Source: Bradyrhizobium sp. (GTDB taxonomy: Bacteria > Pseudomonadota > Alphaproteobacteria > Rhizobiales > Xanthobacteraceae). Taken from it: 37,886 nt of DNA. Location: contig NZ_JAUSLT010000098.1 of assembly GCF_030646015.1 (NCBI RefSeq), positions 1 to 37,886 of the forward strand, written 5' to 3'. Both the position numbers and the translations under genes were made by a program. Below, in pieces: positions 19,403 through 27,681 of this stretch. The notes below the pieces were generated by a model. The model ran no database searches, was not told the origin of the DNA, and saw nothing but the letters and a program-made list of their open reading frames with translations. How positions within the stretch are numbered: the first letter of the stretch is position 1; every line of letters starts with the position of its first letter.

Positions 19403-21888
19403 CTTGCGCCCCCGGAGTGGATCGATCGATGCAGATCGACCGTGGCTTGCGGCAACTCACTGTTCAAGGCGCTGAACGAGACGGGCGTCATGCCGAGCGG
19501 TGGACCCGGTGCTTTTTCACCGCATTGATCGACCTGGGCGTCCTTGCCGAAGCTGTCGGCGAACTTCCTGGCTGCCGCGGTGGTGATCGCCGTTGGGCCA
19601 GAGAAGCCGACGCGGGTGTAAGTCTTGTTGCCGATCTTGAAATCGGATCTTTCGACCTGCACACCGGGCGGCATATCCTTGAGAGCTGCATCGAGCGCGG
19701 ATGCAGGCTTGGCGGCATTCTTCTGGATCACCACCCCGGTGGTCCCTGCGCGTGCCAACTCCACGCTGTAGTTTCGGCTTGCCCCGCTGTGGGCCCTCAA
19801 AAATTCAAGCAGCGGATCGTCATCCGCAGCAGTGACCGTCTTATCCTGCGGGTCGGTTGCCGTCGTCGACGCTGGCAGGCCATAGCTCTCGAACTCGTCG
19901 GCCGGGACCTGCGCCTTGCAGCGGTTGCCGGCGCCTGCGATGCAGGTCACCGGACTGTGGTCATGGCCCTTGTCCAGCTTCGCCTTTACGGTTTTGCTCT
20001 GGCCGGTCTTCGGCAACGCTGGCTCCAACGCGGTGAGCTTGGTCGTTAGCGTCTTGAGGTCGTCGCCCTGCGGGCCGCCTTGCAATACGGATTCGGCCAC
20101 CTTGAAAATGATGGTAACCGTGCCTGCATCCTTTTCGGGATAGGCAACATCCTTGTCAGGTGTCTTGGCGCCAGGTTCGGCCTTCAGGTTCGATTTCTCA
20201 ACCGGCGGCGCGCTTTTGTCGCCAGGTGTCGTTGATCGCGGTGGAGTCGCGGCCGGATTGGGCTTGACCGAGGGGCTGGAGGTTGACGTCGGCGCTGCAG
20301 TCGATGATCCGGCAGCCGGCCCCGCTTGCGGAATCGGCGCGGCCACTTTGGCCGGGCCAGTCAGTAGTGGGTCGTCCATTTGATCGAGGATGCTGACGGC
20401 CGGGGCGCCAGCAGGAGGCATCGTAGCCGCGGCTGACGCCGGCGTTGCAGTTGGTTGTCCAGCGGCAGTTCCGGGCGTGGCTGTCGGCGACTCCGGAGGG
20501 GGCACAAATTGCCAATCCGAGAGCTCCTTGTAGTAGTTCCGCCATAGACGCCCGTTGGCATGCAGAAATCTGGTGTCGGGTCCATGTTCTTTTATTATCT
20601 GGCGCGTTAGGGCCTGCGCCGCACCCCGGTAGAATTCGAAGCTGGTCTTGTCGCCCTTCTCGCGCGCCTCCGCGGCCAGCTTGATGAACCGGTCGATCGC
20701 GTCTTCGTGCCATTCCCCGCTTACCAGTTTGGGTAATATCATTCCGCTATCGGTGGGGCGCTTTGGTGCCGTTTCCAATGCGGGCGGCCCTGAAGCGGCT
20801 GGGCCGGACGCGACTGCCGGGGACCCGGCAGGCGGTCCGGAGGCCGCCGGATCTGCGGGTGGAGTTGTCGTTAAATCCGACTTGGTGGGGGATTTTGCGC
20901 CCGAAGGCTCGGTACCGGGAGCTTGCGAGCCTCCCGCGGCGGTTGTCGGGCTTTCACTACCCTTTCTCGGCTTATCCGGCTTCGGTGCATCGGGATCGGG
21001 GTTGCTTATATTGATTGGCGCCGTTGCATCCGGAAACAGCCGCTTCATGGCTTCCTTGAGTTTGGGACCCAATTCTTCCTTGAGCGGATTGCCGTCTTCG
21101 TCGGAAGGCTCGAACGCGACCGAGGTAGGAGTTGCCTTGCCGAACGTGCATTGCTTCTGAGAGTCGGTTGCGACATTGGCTTTCGTGGATTGGAATAGCT
21201 TCAGCCCCACCTTTGTTGCGGTTCGCGGAACAATCGGATCGTCCGAGGTACCGATCCTGCTTTGCAGGCGATTGATCTCCTGCGTCAGCTCCTGGGCGTC
21301 ACCCGCGGCACGACGTCCACGGACCCAACCGCGCATCTGCTCCACGAGCCTTTTCATTTCCTCCCTTGCCGCCCGTCGCTTGTCGAGCGCATCCCGGTAT
21401 TTCTCAGCGCGCTCTTTCTGTTCGTCTCTGGTCTTGTCTTTCATTTCTTCGCGCAGATCATCCGCGACCTTGTCGGCAATTTTCTCGGCCTCCTTCGCCG
21501 CCTCTGCGTCTTTTGCTGCTCTTGTCGCCGCTCGGACCGCATCGCTGGCAATCTTCGCATTGGCATCGGTACTGTTTTTTTCGTAATTTTCCTTTGCGGC
21601 CGCTTCGGCTTGCTCCGCGGCCTTTTGCGCTTCCGCGGTATCCGTTACGGCGCGGTGCGCAGCGTCGCGCGCGTCTTCAGCGGCCTTCACCCGGGCGTTT
21701 CCCGGAATATTGTCGTTCGCCTGCTTTACCGCCTTGGTGTAGTCGGCCAGCGCTTTGTCGATTTCCTTCTGGTTCTCTAAACTCGCGAACGCGCCGGACG
21801 CGGAAATCAGGATCGCAGCGAGCGCCGGAATCCACGTGCGCGGGTGCAAGATCGGGAATACCAGGCGCCAGGGAATGATAGATTCCAT
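19399..21888 (-). CDS. Large secreted coiled-coil and Pro-rich protein of unknown function
   Basis: An 829-residue protein I do not recognise. A long signal peptide or anchor ends near residue 35. Residues 36-212 are strongly helical and Ala/Lys/Glu-rich, typical of a coiled coil. Residues 213-287 form a small region with C247. A Pro/Ser-rich linker spans 288-380. A compact helical segment at 381-462 contains DAIDRFIKLAAEAREKG and LWRNYYKELSDW. A second Pro/Thr-rich linker spans 463-580. A C-terminal region at 581-829 has three cysteines (C649, C657, C789). ATG 21888 has an ideal GGAGG. It is the first gene of the run with the subtilase and barrel protein, so it could be a structural partner, substrate or folding aid of the protease (inference). 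Confidence 0.78.
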   Translation of the reverse strand: MESIIPWRLVFPILHPRTWIPALAAILISASGAFASLENQKEIDKALADYTKAVKQANDNIPGNARVKAAEDARDAAHRAVTDTAEAQKAAEQAEAAAKENYEKNSTDANAKIASDAVRAATRAAKDAEAAKEAEKIADKVADDLREEMKDKTRDEQKERAEKYRDALDKRRAAREEMKRLVEQMRGWVRGRRAAGDAQELTQEINRLQSRIGTSDDPIVPRTATKVGLKLFQSTKANVATDSQKQCTFGKATPTSVAFEPSDEDGNPLKEELGPKLKEAMKRLFPDATAPINISNPDPDAPKPDKPRKGSESPTTAAGGSQAPGTEPSGAKSPTKSDLTTTPPADPAASGPPAGSPAVASGPAASGPPALETAPKRPTDSGMILPKLVSGEWHEDAIDRFIKLAAEAREKGDKTSFEFYRGAAQALTRQIIKEHGPDTRFLHANGRLWRNYYKELSDWQFVPPPESPTATPGTAAGQPTATPASAAATMPPAGAPAVSILDQMDDPLLTGPAKVAAPIPQAGPAAGSSTAAPTSTSSPSVKPNPAATPPRSTTPGDKSAPPVEKSNLKAEPGAKTPDKDVAYPEKDAGTVTIIFKVAESVLQGGPQGDDLKTLTTKLTALEPALPKTGQSKTVKAKLDKGHDHSPVTCIAGAGNRCKAQVPADEFESYGLPASTTATDPQDKTVTAADDDPLLEFLRAHSGASRNYSVELARAGTTGVVIQKNAAKPASALDAALKDMPPGVQVERSDFKIGNKTYTRVGFSGPTAITTAAARKFADSFGKDAQVDQCGEKAPGPPLGMTPVSFSALNSELPQATVDLHRSIHSGGAR

Positions 21889-22173
21889 GATTCCTCCTGC
21901 ATTTCCGCCTGCAAGCCGACCGGACGGCCAGAGGCTCCGCAGTCATCCTGACCCCAGCCTATCCGCGGCGCGCTATGGCTGCATCAGAAAAATCGCGCAG
22001 GCAATTGATCCAGTGGGCGTGCAGCCTTTCGGCCACAGCGCAAAGGGTGCGGTGCAAGCGCAAAAATTCCTTCAATTGCACTGTCGGCGCCAATTCATGC
22101 ACTTGCATCGTTTGCGCGCGCATGGCTAGGGTGCGGCCGAGCCGCTCCCACACCCCGCTCAAAAGGAAATTCC

Positions 22174-22728
22174 ATGGCCACCCAAAACATCGTCGTGATC
22201 GTCGGCAGCCTGCGCAAGGAGAGCTTTACGCTCAAGATCGCCAACGCGCTGGCCAAGCTGGCGCCGGCGACGCTGAAGCTCGATGTCGTCAGCCTGCACG
22301 ACATTTCGTTCTTCAATCAGGACCTCGAAGCCGCCCCGCCGGCCGACTGGCTCGCGTTCCGCGACAAGCTGCAGAAATCGAACGGCGTCCTGATCGTGAC
22401 GCCGGAATATAACCGCTCGATTCCCGGCGTGTTGAAGAACGCCATCGACGTCGGCTCGCGCCCCTATGGCAAGAGCTCGTTCCTCGGCAAGCCGATCGGC
22501 CTGGTCGGCAATTCGCCGGGCGCGCTCGGTGGTGTCGCCGCCGTCAAGCACCTGCAGAACATCATGCCGGGCATTGCCGGCCCGATCATGGGACAGCCGG
22601 AAATCTACCTGAACGGCGTCGGCGATGCCTTCGACGACAAGGGCCAGCTCACCAAGGAACCGGTGCAGAAGGTGCTGCAGCAGTACATCGACGCCTTTGC
22701 CGCGTTCGTCGAAAAGCAGAACAAATAG
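22174..22728 (+). CDS. NADPH-dependent FMN reductase (flavodoxin-like fold)
   Basis: A 184-residue flavoprotein of the NADPH-dependent FMN reductase family, which includes chromate, quinone and azo reductases. The FMN phosphate loop is GSLRKESFTLKIANAL. The second flavin segment is TPEYNRSIPGVLKNAIDVGS, and a later one is VGNSPGALGG. AAAGGAAA precedes ATG 22174. It is divergent from the coiled-coil operon across a 285-base gap in which I see no further gene. The physiological acceptor cannot be inferred; protection against redox-cycling compounds is the usual role. Confidence 0.92.
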   Translation: MATQNIVVIVGSLRKESFTLKIANALAKLAPATLKLDVVSLHDISFFNQDLEAAPPADWLAFRDKLQKSNGVLIVTPEYNRSIPGVLKNAIDVGSRPYGKSSFLGKPIGLVGNSPGALGGVAAVKHLQNIMPGIAGPIMGQPEIYLNGVGDAFDDKGQLTKEPVQKVLQQYIDAFAAFVEKQNK

Positions 22729-22795
22729 GCCGGCGACGCCGCTGGACGGTCCGGGTCTTAAGATACTCTTAACCGGGCCGTCGCATCGTCGGGGC

Positions 22796-23113
22796 ATGGT
22801 CTCACGCTCCCGACTCAAATCCCTGCTCACCGGGCTTGCCCTCTATACGATGGCGGCGGCGATGGTCGGCTATTTCGGCGTCAACGCCTATACCGGCAAA
22901 TACGGGCTGAACGCGCGGCAGGAACTCGACCAGGAGATCATCGCGCTGACGTCCGAACTGGCGCGGCTGAAGCGCGAGCGCCTCGAAGGCGAGCAGCGGG
23001 TATCGCTGCTCCGGTCCGACGGGGTCGACCCCGACATGCTGGACGAGCGCGCGCGCTATCAGCTCGATTACGTCAACCCGCGCGATCTGGTCAAAATCGT
23101 CAAGCCGAAGTGA
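22796..23113 (+). CDS. ftsB: Cell-division septum protein FtsB/DivIC family
   Basis: A 105-residue single-pass inner-membrane protein. A short cytoplasmic N-terminus is followed by a transmembrane helix at about 10-28 (LLTGLALYTMAAAMVGYFGV) and a coiled coil (LDQEIIALTSELARLKRER). The final segment LDERARYQLDYVNPRDLVKI is typical of the DivIC/FtsB family, which scaffolds FtsL-FtsQ at the division septum. Alphaproteobacteria often carry this gene between eno and pdhA, as here. The start ATG 22796 has only a weak ribosome site (TCGGGG). Confidence 0.88.
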   Translation: MVSRSRLKSLLTGLALYTMAAAMVGYFGVNAYTGKYGLNARQELDQEIIALTSELARLKRERLEGEQRVSLLRSDGVDPDMLDERARYQLDYVNPRDLVKIVKPK

Positions 23114-23149
23114 TACCGGCGTCATCTTGAGAGCCGATGAACAAATCCG

Positions 23150-23278
23150 GACCTCATCCTGAGGAGCCGCGCCTCTTCGCGCGGCGTCTCGAAGGATGGC
23201 AGCGGGCAAGGTGCCAGATGGTTCGAGACGCGCGCCAGTAGCGCAATGGCGCTGCCGGACGCGCTCTCACCATGAGGG
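23150..23278. repeat. Palindromic intergenic repeat, family A (degenerate copy pair)
   Basis: The left half (23151-23199) has CCTCATCCTGAGGAGC, an inner hairpin GCCGCGC-ctcttc-GCGCGGC, then GCGTCTCGAAGGATGG. The right half (23214-23276) is an inverted, diverged copy with TTCGAGACGCGCGCC and CACCATGAGG. It fills much of the 337-base gap between ftsB and pdhA, in which I see no gene. The same family occurs with perfect arms at 29553-29662. Confidence 0.8.
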
Positions 23279-23450
23279 ACGGAGATGGCTTGGTCGTCCA
23301 GCCGCAAATTTCAAAAACCCGCAAAATCGATTTCGAAAATGTCGCCGGTTGCAGTGCGGCATAGCCAAATTTTGCTGCGACCACGCAATCCTTTCATGGC
23401 GGTTTGAGTTGGGATAGAGAGGGCTATTCGTTCTCTCATCCGGAAGTGCC

Positions 23451-24491
23451 ATGGCCGCAGCGAAAAAAAGCGTCACGAAGGAAACGGGACAGGAAAAAGG
23501 GCAGGAAAAAGCAAGCGGCGCCGGCAGTCCTCCTGACTTCACCAGGGAACAGGAGCTTCGCGCACTGCGCGACATGCTGCTGATCCGCCGCTTCGAGGAA
23601 AAGGCCGGCCAGCTCTACGGCATGGGCGCGATCGGCGGCTTCTGCCATCTCTACATCGGCCAGGAAGCCATCGTGGTCGGGATGCAGATGGCCCTGAAGC
23701 AGGGCGATCAGGTCATAACCGGGTACCGCGACCACGGCCACATGCTGGCCTGCGGCATGGAAGCCAATGGCGTGATGGCCGAACTGACCGGGCGCCAGGG
23801 CGGCTATTCCAAGGGCAAGGGCGGCTCCATGCACATGTTCAGCAAGGAGAAGAATTTCTTCGGCGGCCACGGTATCGTCGGCGCCCAGGTGTCGCTGGGC
23901 ACGGGGCTGGCCTTCGCCAACCGCTACCGCGGCAATGATTTTGTCAGCCTGGCCTATTTCGGCGACGGCGCCTCCAACCAGGGCCAGGTCTACGAGAGCT
24001 TCAACATGGCGGAACTGTGGAAGCTGCCCGTCATCTACATCATCGAGAACAACCGCTACGCCATGGGCACCTCGGTATCGCGCGCCTCGGCGCAGACCGA
24101 TTTTTCCAAGCGCGGCATCTCCTTCAACATTCCTGGCGAACAGGTCGACGGCATGGACGTCCGCGCCGTGAAGGCCGCCGGCGACAAGGCGGTCGCGTGG
24201 TGCCGGGCCGGCAAGGGCCCCTTCATTCTGGAAATGCAGACCTACCGCTACCGCGGCCATTCGATGTCGGACCCGGCGAAATACCGTACCCGCGAGGAAG
24301 TCGACAAGGTCCGCCACGATCAGGATCCGATCGAGCAGGTGCGCAACCGCCTGCTGGCGGCCAAGGTCAGCGAGCAGGAGCTGAAGGCAATTGATGCCGA
24401 GGTGCGCGAGATCGTCAACGCATCGGCCGACTTCGCGCAAAAAGATCCCGAGCCTGATGCGTCCGAACTTTATACCGATATCTACCGCTGA
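23451..24491 (+). CDS. pdhA: Pyruvate dehydrogenase E1 component, alpha subunit
   Basis: Alpha subunit of the thiamine-diphosphate-dependent E1 heterotetramer, which decarboxylates pyruvate and acetylates the lipoyl group. The protein has 346 residues. The ThDP/Mg motif begins GDGASNQGQVYESFNMAEL and ends in IENN. The loop YRYRGHSMSDPAKYRTREEV matches the conserved E1-alpha regulatory loop. The Lys/Glu-rich N-terminal ~25 residues are a variable extension. GGAAG precedes ATG 23451. It is followed 49 bases later by pdhB and heads the pdhA-pdhB-DUF5076-pdhC run. Confidence 0.98.
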   Translation: MAAAKKSVTKETGQEKGQEKASGAGSPPDFTREQELRALRDMLLIRRFEEKAGQLYGMGAIGGFCHLYIGQEAIVVGMQMALKQGDQVITGYRDHGHMLACGMEANGVMAELTGRQGGYSKGKGGSMHMFSKEKNFFGGHGIVGAQVSLGTGLAFANRYRGNDFVSLAYFGDGASNQGQVYESFNMAELWKLPVIYIIENNRYAMGTSVSRASAQTDFSKRGISFNIPGEQVDGMDVRAVKAAGDKAVAWCRAGKGPFILEMQTYRYRGHSMSDPAKYRTREEVDKVRHDQDPIEQVRNRLLAAKVSEQELKAIDAEVREIVNASADFAQKDPEPDASELYTDIYR

Positions 24492-24540
24492 GCGTGAGGC
24501 GCGCGCCTTCCAGCCTGACGAGTGAATTTCTGGAGCCACC

Positions 24541-25926
24541 ATGCCAATTCAAGTGCTGATGCCCGCGCTGTCGCCGACCATGGAGAAGGGGAACCTTTCG
24601 AAATGGCTGAAGAAGGAGGGCGAGGCGATCAAGTCGGGCGACGTCATCGCCGAGATCGAGACCGACAAGGCGACGATGGAAGTCGAGGCCACCGATGAGG
24701 GCACCCTCGGCAAGATCCTGATCCCCGAAGGCACCGCCGACGTCGCGGTCAACACCCCGATCGCCACCATCCTGTCCGACGGCGAAAGTGCCGATGATTT
24801 GGGCAAGGCGCCGGCTCCGGCGAAGCAGGAGAAGGCCGCCGAGCAGGCCGCGCCGGCCGAGGTCAGGGAAACGGCGAAGGCGGAAGCGCCGGCGGCCCCG
24901 AAAGCCGCCGCTGTTCCCGATCCTGAAATCCCCGAAGGCACCGAGATGGTGACCATGACCATCCGCGAAGCCTTGCGCGACGCCATGGCCGAGGAAATGC
25001 GTCGTGACGCGGACGTGTTCGTGATGGGCGAAGAGGTCGCGGAATATCAGGGCGCCTACAAGGTCACCCAGGGCCTGCTGCAGGAATTCGGCGCCAAGCG
25101 CGTGATCGATACGCCGATCACCGAGCATGGCTTTGCCGGCATCGGCGTTGGTGCGGCGATGGCGGGCCTGAAGCCGATCGTCGAATTCATGACCTTCAAC
25201 TTCGCCATGCAGGCGATGGACCAGATCATCAATTCCGCGGCCAAGACGCTGTACATGTCGGGCGGCCAGATGGGCTGCTCGATCGTGTTCCGCGGACCGA
25301 ACGGCGCCGCCGCGCGGGTCGGCGCCCAGCACAGCCAGGATTACTCGGCCTGGTACTCGCAGGTCCCAGGACTCAAGGTGATCGCGCCGTTCTCGGCCGC
25401 CGACTACAAGGGCCTGCTGAAAGCCGCGATCCGCGATCCCAATCCGGTGATCTTCCTCGAAAACGAGATGCTGTACGGCCATTCCGGCGAGGTGCCGAAG
25501 CTCGACGATTACGTGATCCCGATCGGCAAGGCGCGGATCGCGCGGTCAGGCAGCCACGTCACCATCGTGTCGTGGTCGAACGGCATGTCCTATGCGCTGA
25601 AGGCCGCCGACGAACTGGCGAAGGAAGGCATCGAGGCAGAGGTGATCGACCTGCGCACGCTGCGCCCGATGGACACCGATACCATCGTCGCTTCCGTCAA
25701 GAAGACCGGCCGCGCGGTGACGGTGGAAGAAGGCTGGCAGCAGAACGGCGTCGGCGCCGAAATCGCCGCCCGCATCATGGAGCACGCCTTCGACTATCTC
25801 GACGCGCCGGTGGGGCGGGTGTCGGGCAAGGACGTGCCGATGCCGTATGCGGCCAATCTCGAAAAGCTGGCATTGCCCTCGGTGGCCGAAGTGGTCGCCG
25901 CCGCCAAAGCCGCTTGTTATCGGTGA
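24541..25926 (+). CDS. pdhB: Pyruvate dehydrogenase E1 beta subunit with N-terminal lipoyl domain
   Basis: Beta subunit of E1. The 461 residues exceed a bare E1-beta (~330) because an extra lipoyl domain covers about residues 1-80, with lipoylated K43 in [11 protein letters not shown]. An Ala/Pro/Lys linker (about 85-130) and the transketolase-like E1-beta domain follow ([57 protein letters not shown] near the end as [13 protein letters not shown]). Lipoyl-E1-beta fusions are known in alphaproteobacteria. The lipoyl segment closely matches that of pdhC at DNA level, so it probably arose by duplication. Three bases separate its stop from the next gene. Confidence 0.97.
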   Translation: MPIQVLMPALSPTMEKGNLSKWLKKEGEAIKSGDVIAEIETDKATMEVEATDEGTLGKILIPEGTADVAVNTPIATILSDGESADDLGKAPAPAKQEKAAEQAAPAEVRETAKAEAPAAPKAAAVPDPEIPEGTEMVTMTIREALRDAMAEEMRRDADVFVMGEEVAEYQGAYKVTQGLLQEFGAKRVIDTPITEHGFAGIGVGAAMAGLKPIVEFMTFNFAMQAMDQIINSAAKTLYMSGGQMGCSIVFRGPNGAAARVGAQHSQDYSAWYSQVPGLKVIAPFSAADYKGLLKAAIRDPNPVIFLENEMLYGHSGEVPKLDDYVIPIGKARIARSGSHVTIVSWSNGMSYALKAADELAKEGIEAEVIDLRTLRPMDTDTIVASVKKTGRAVTVEEGWQQNGVGAEIAARIMEHAFDYLDAPVGRVSGKDVPMPYAANLEKLALPSVAEVVAAAKAACYR

Positions 25927-25929
25927 GCC

Positions 25930-26235
25930 ATGGCCCGTCCCAAGGAGCAGCCATTGCCTCCTGACGTCATCGGCCGCGATGACGCCACCGAGGTGTTGCG
26001 GGCGTTCGTCGTCGATGGCGGATTGTCGATCGCGTTCCAGCGCGCGTTCGAGGAGCCGGATATGTGGGGCATGCTGCTGGTCGACATCGCCCGCCATGCC
26101 GCCCGCGTCTATGCGCGCGAGGGCGACTACACCGAGGAGGATGCGCTGAGGCGCATCGTCGACATGTTCGAAGCCGAAATCGCGCGGCCGACCGACCTCG
26201 GCAACACCACGCCACGGTCGCAACAGGGTCACTGA
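25930..26235 (+). CDS. DUF5076 domain protein in the pdh operon
   Basis: A 101-residue soluble protein, acidic, with helical segments (DDATEVLRAFVVDGGLSIAF, WGMLLVDIARHAARVYAREG, EEDALRRIVDMFEAEI). It matches my recall of the DUF5076 family, found in this operon position in Bradyrhizobium relatives. The start is three bases after the pdhB stop and the stop is two bases before the pdhC start, so it is certainly in the same transcript. Function is unknown; a role in assembly or regulation of the dehydrogenase complex is an inference from position only. Confidence 0.82.
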   Translation: MARPKEQPLPPDVIGRDDATEVLRAFVVDGGLSIAFQRAFEEPDMWGMLLVDIARHAARVYAREGDYTEEDALRRIVDMFEAEIARPTDLGNTTPRSQQGH

Positions 26236-26237
26236 CA

Positions 26238-27590
26238 ATGCCAATCAACATTCTGATGCCCGCGCTCTCGCCGACGATGGAAAAGGGCAACCTTGCCAAG
26301 TGGCTCAAGAAGGAGGGCGACAAGGTCAAGTCCGGCGACGTCATAGCCGAGATCGAGACCGACAAGGCGACCATGGAAGTCGAGGCGGTCGACGACGGCA
26401 CCATCGCGAAGATTGTGGTGCCCGAGGGCACCCAGGATGTCGCCGTCAACGACGTGATCGCGGTGCTGGCCGGCGACGGCGAGGACGTGAAGGCGGCGGG
26501 GGCGGGGGCGGCAAGCGCGCCCAAAGCCGCTCCGGCGGCTGAAGCGCCCGCCGCTGCGAAACCTGCTCCGGCGGCTGCACCCGCTGCGGCTCCGGCAGCG
26601 AAGGCCGCGGCACCGGCCGCTGCCGCGCCGCAGGCAGCCCCCGCGCAACAGACCAATGGCCACGCCCGCACGTTCTCGTCGCCGCTGGCGCGCCGCCTGG
26701 CCAAGGAAGCCGGCATCGAACTCGCCCGCGTCAACGGCTCCGGCCCGCATGGCCGCGTCATCGCGCGCGACGTCGAGGAAGCCAAATCCGGCAAGGGGCT
26801 GAAAGCGCCTGCCGCCGCGCCCGGTGCCGCGCCGTCCGTCGCGCCGTCAATGTCCGACAAGCAGATCCTCGCGCTGTACGAACCCGGCAGCTACGAGGTG
26901 ATCCCGCACGACGGCATGCGCCGCACCATCGCGCAGCGGCTCACGGCGTCGGTGCAGACCGTCCCGCATTTTTATCTGACGATGGACTGCGACATCGGAA
27001 AACTGCTCGCCGCCCGCGAGGAGATCAACGCGGCCGCTCCGAAGGACAAGGAAAAGAAGCCGCTCTACAAACTCTCGGTCAACGACTTCGTCATCAAGGC
27101 GATGGCGATCGCGCTGCAGCGGATTCCGAACGCCAATGTCAGCTGGACCGAAAGCGGCATGCTGAAACACCGACATTCCGACATCGGCGTCGCCGTCGCG
27201 ATGCCGGGTGGCCTGATCACGCCGATCATCCGCAAGGCCGAGACCAAATCGCTGTCGACCATCTCGGCCGAAATGAAGGATTTTGCCGCGCGCGCGCGAG
27301 CGCGAAAACTGAAACCGGAGGAATATCAGGGCGGCACCACGGCGGTGTCCAACCTCGGCATGTACGGCATCAAGGATTTCACCGCCGTGATCAACCCGCC
27401 GCACGCCACCATCCTGGCGGTCGGCACCAGCGAGGAGCGCGCGGTGGTGCGGGGCGGCAGGATCGAAGCCGCCCACATCATGAGCGTGACGCTGTCCTGC
27501 GATCACCGCGCCGTCGACGGCGCGCTGGGCGCCGAACTGATCGGCGCGTTCAAGATGCTGATCGAGAATCCCGTCATGATGATGGTGTGA
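26238..27590 (+). CDS. pdhC: Dihydrolipoamide acetyltransferase (E2) of pyruvate dehydrogenase
   Basis: Core acetyltransferase moving the acetyl group from lipoamide to coenzyme A. The protein has 450 residues. One lipoyl domain covers about 1-80 (K43 in [11 protein letters not shown]), followed by a long Ala/Pro linker. The peripheral subunit-binding domain lies near 148-185 (SSPLARRLAKEAGIELARV). The catalytic domain ends with the active-site motif SCDHRAVDGALGAELI. ATG 26238 starts the lipoyl domain; the open frame upstream overlaps the DUF5076 gene in another frame and is not real. The last residues NPVMMMV are typical of E2. Elsewhere called aceF. Confidence 0.98.
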   Translation: MPINILMPALSPTMEKGNLAKWLKKEGDKVKSGDVIAEIETDKATMEVEAVDDGTIAKIVVPEGTQDVAVNDVIAVLAGDGEDVKAAGAGAASAPKAAPAAEAPAAAKPAPAAAPAAAPAAKAAAPAAAAPQAAPAQQTNGHARTFSSPLARRLAKEAGIELARVNGSGPHGRVIARDVEEAKSGKGLKAPAAAPGAAPSVAPSMSDKQILALYEPGSYEVIPHDGMRRTIAQRLTASVQTVPHFYLTMDCDIGKLLAAREEINAAAPKDKEKKPLYKLSVNDFVIKAMAIALQRIPNANVSWTESGMLKHRHSDIGVAVAMPGGLITPIIRKAETKSLSTISAEMKDFAARARARKLKPEEYQGGTTAVSNLGMYGIKDFTAVINPPHATILAVGTSEERAVVRGGRIEAAHIMSVTLSCDHRAVDGALGAELIGAFKMLIENPVMMMV

Positions 27591-27598
27591 GCGGAATG

Positions 27599-27625
27599 AG
27601 AGGTGCCGAACGCACCTCTTTCTTC
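27599..27625 (+). terminator. Possible terminator/attenuator after pdhC
   Basis: AGAGGTGC at 27599-27606 pairs perfectly with GCACCTCT at 27612-27619, giving an 8-bp stem with a 5-base loop. A short pyrimidine run (TTCTTCCCTCT) follows. It starts nine bases after the pdhC stop codon. The T-run is interrupted, so partial termination or mRNA 3'-end stabilisation before the DUF559 gene is as likely as full termination. Confidence 0.4.
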
Positions 27626-27681
27626 CCTCTCCCCCTGTGGGAGAGGGTGGCCGCCGAAGGCGGACGGGTGAGGGGGATGCG
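27622..27681 (+). repeat. Palindromic repeat family B, left copy flanking DUF559 gene
   Basis: Begins CTTCCCTCTCCCCC, continues GTGGGAGAGGGTGG, then an inner hairpin CCGCCGAAGGCGG, and ends ACGGGTGAGGGGGATGCG. The ribosome site and ATG of the following DUF559 gene lie inside this copy. The reverse complement of 28011-28081 matches it except for the inner hairpin. Confidence 0.85.
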
